NCBI GenBank assembly: GCA_902564245.1
Contig: CACFAF010000006.1
Location: 1 to 54,157, forward strand
Source: an uncultured Pelagibacteraceae bacterium
Lineage (GTDB): Bacteria > Pseudomonadota > Alphaproteobacteria > Pelagibacterales > Pelagibacteraceae
Reading direction: 5' to 3'
DNA: 54,157 bases
Part shown: positions 53,515 through 54,157 of the stretch, piece after piece
Layout of the letters: each line of letters opens with the position of its first letter
Position numbering within the stretch: the stretch's first letter is position 1
The notes under the pieces: model-generated
Told to the model about the DNA's origin: nothing
Seen by the model: the letters and a program-made list of their open reading frames with translations, nothing else
Database searches by the model: none
Made by a program: the position numbers and the translations under genes

Positions 53515-54157
53515 TTAAGTTATTTTATAAATTTTATTTTTAGTATACCAAGTAATTATACTCTCCAACTTGTTGCTTAATTTAGCAAAATTTTTCTTTC
53601 GATATTTTGTTAAATTTAAGACTTTTCTATTACATCCATGGGTTTTTTTAACATCTAATTTATTTTTTTTTGTCAATGTAATATCTAAATCTTTATATTT
53701 ATCTTTAAACAATTGTATTATCTTTTTTAAATTTATTGGATTATTTGAACTAATATTAAAAACGTTAAATTTATTTTTTTCTTTTACATTCATTAATCTA
53801 ATTACAATATTAACAGCATCATCTATATGAGTGAAATCTCTTGAATGGTTTCCATAATTATTAAGATAAAATTTTTCCTTTTTATAGATACTTTTTAATA
53901 ATTTAAATAAAAACATATCTGGTCTACCCCATTTTCCATACAATGTAAAAAATCTTAAAACATAAATTTTTAAATTAAAAATCTTTGAATAATAATTTGC
54001 TGTTATTTCATTAATATATTTAGTTTCTGCATAAAGATTAATTGGATTCAATCTAAAATTTTCTTTTACGGGAAATCTTGAAACATTCCCATAAACTGAA
54101 CTTGAAGAAGCAATAAAAATTTTTTTTGGTCTTATATCTTTTATTATATCAAGTAAA
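53515..54157 (-). CDS. UDP-glucuronate 4-epimerase-like SDR, 5' end cut by right edge
   Basis: C-terminal 213 residues of an extended SDR; the frame stays open to the window edge, so the N-terminal NAD-binding motif lies outside. Visible: ASSSSVYGN upstream of the catalytic Y-A-E-T-K, the LRFFTLYGKWGRPDMFLFKL stretch characteristic of UDP-glucuronate epimerases, and RDFTHIDDAVNIVI. A 4-epimerase of UDP-glucuronate or a related UDP sugar is likely. It is upstream of the C-methyltransferase in the same direction. Confidence 0.85.
   Translation of the reverse strand, partial: LLDIIKDIRPKKIFIASSSSVYGNVSRFPVKENFRLNPINLYAETKYINEITANYYSKIFNLKIYVLRFFTLYGKWGRPDMFLFKLLKSIYKKEKFYLNNYGNHSRDFTHIDDAVNIVIRLMNVKEKNKFNVFNISSNNPINLKKIIQLFKDKYKDLDITLTKKNKLDVKKTHGCNRKVLNLTKYRKKNFAKLSNKLESIITWYTKNKIYKIT

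Noticed and set aside
28000-54157. CRISPR arrays, integrases, insertion sequences or tRNA attachment sites within the variable region
   Set aside because: No direct-repeat/spacer pattern, transposase or integrase motif or tRNA-like fold was found on either strand; exchange by homologous recombination is more likely.

Overview
The window is very AT-rich, tightly packed chromosomal DNA. It looks like a SAR11-type marine alphaproteobacterium ('Candidatus Pelagibacter' or a close relative). The evidence is a proteorhodopsin gene followed by ferredoxin, ferredoxin reductase and glutathione S-transferase genes, a three-gene pnt transhydrogenase, an alphaproteobacterial-type LexA box, mostly 0-40 bp gaps with many 4-50 bp gene overlaps, and a 5S rRNA gene with no 16S or 23S beside it at the edge of a long surface-polysaccharide island. 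No tRNA, transposase, integrase or CRISPR array is visible. No gap without a gene exceeds about 210 bp; the longest is the divergent region 16920-17130, upstream of proteorhodopsin.

Region 1 (1-11.4 kb) holds the 5' part of alaS, a type II restriction-modification system (two 5-methylcytosine methyltransferases and a PD-(D/E)XK nuclease) lying between recA and alaS, recA itself, a TolC-type outer-membrane channel, a glycerate kinase, two GFA-type zinc-fold proteins, and an SOS-type umuDC pair. Three genes here (nuclease, tolC-like, umuC) are each broken by a single-base length change in an A/T run. LexA-like boxes lie upstream of umuD and recA.

Region 2 (11.4-27.8 kb) is core metabolism and energy. 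It has two glycosyltransferases, dksA with a near-consensus promoter, a blue-tuned proteorhodopsin with its redox neighbours (2Fe-2S ferredoxin, TrxR-like ferredoxin reductase, GST), a PrpE-type acyl-CoA synthetase, a DMT exporter, a dihydroorotase-family enzyme, YgfZ, an Old Yellow Enzyme, an RmlD-like reductase, a transaldolase-family aldolase and proton-translocating transhydrogenase pntAa-pntAb-pntB. Proteorhodopsin could make the proton gradient that transhydrogenase uses to make NADPH, and NADPH could feed the ferredoxin reductase and GST; this link is inference.

Region 3 (27.75-28.03 kb) is a compact 5S rRNA-rpmJ unit with what looks like its own sigma70 promoter placed exactly for initiation at the first base of 5S.

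Region 4 (28.05 kb to the right edge) is a surface-glycan island, even richer in A/T, with strand switches every few genes. It has GDP-mannose dehydratase and GDP-fucose synthase, two DegT-type sugar aminotransferases, many GT2 and GT4 glycosyltransferases, polytopic GT-C-like membrane proteins, a polyprenyl-phosphate sugar-1-phosphate transferase, a fucosyltransferase-like protein, a STELLO-type (DUF288) glycosyltransferase, two FkbM methyltransferases, an acyltransferase-3, a sugar C-methyltransferase and a UDP-glucuronate-epimerase-like gene cut by the right edge. Its position next to an isolated 5S gene matches what I recall of the SAR11 hypervariable region between the 23S and 5S genes.
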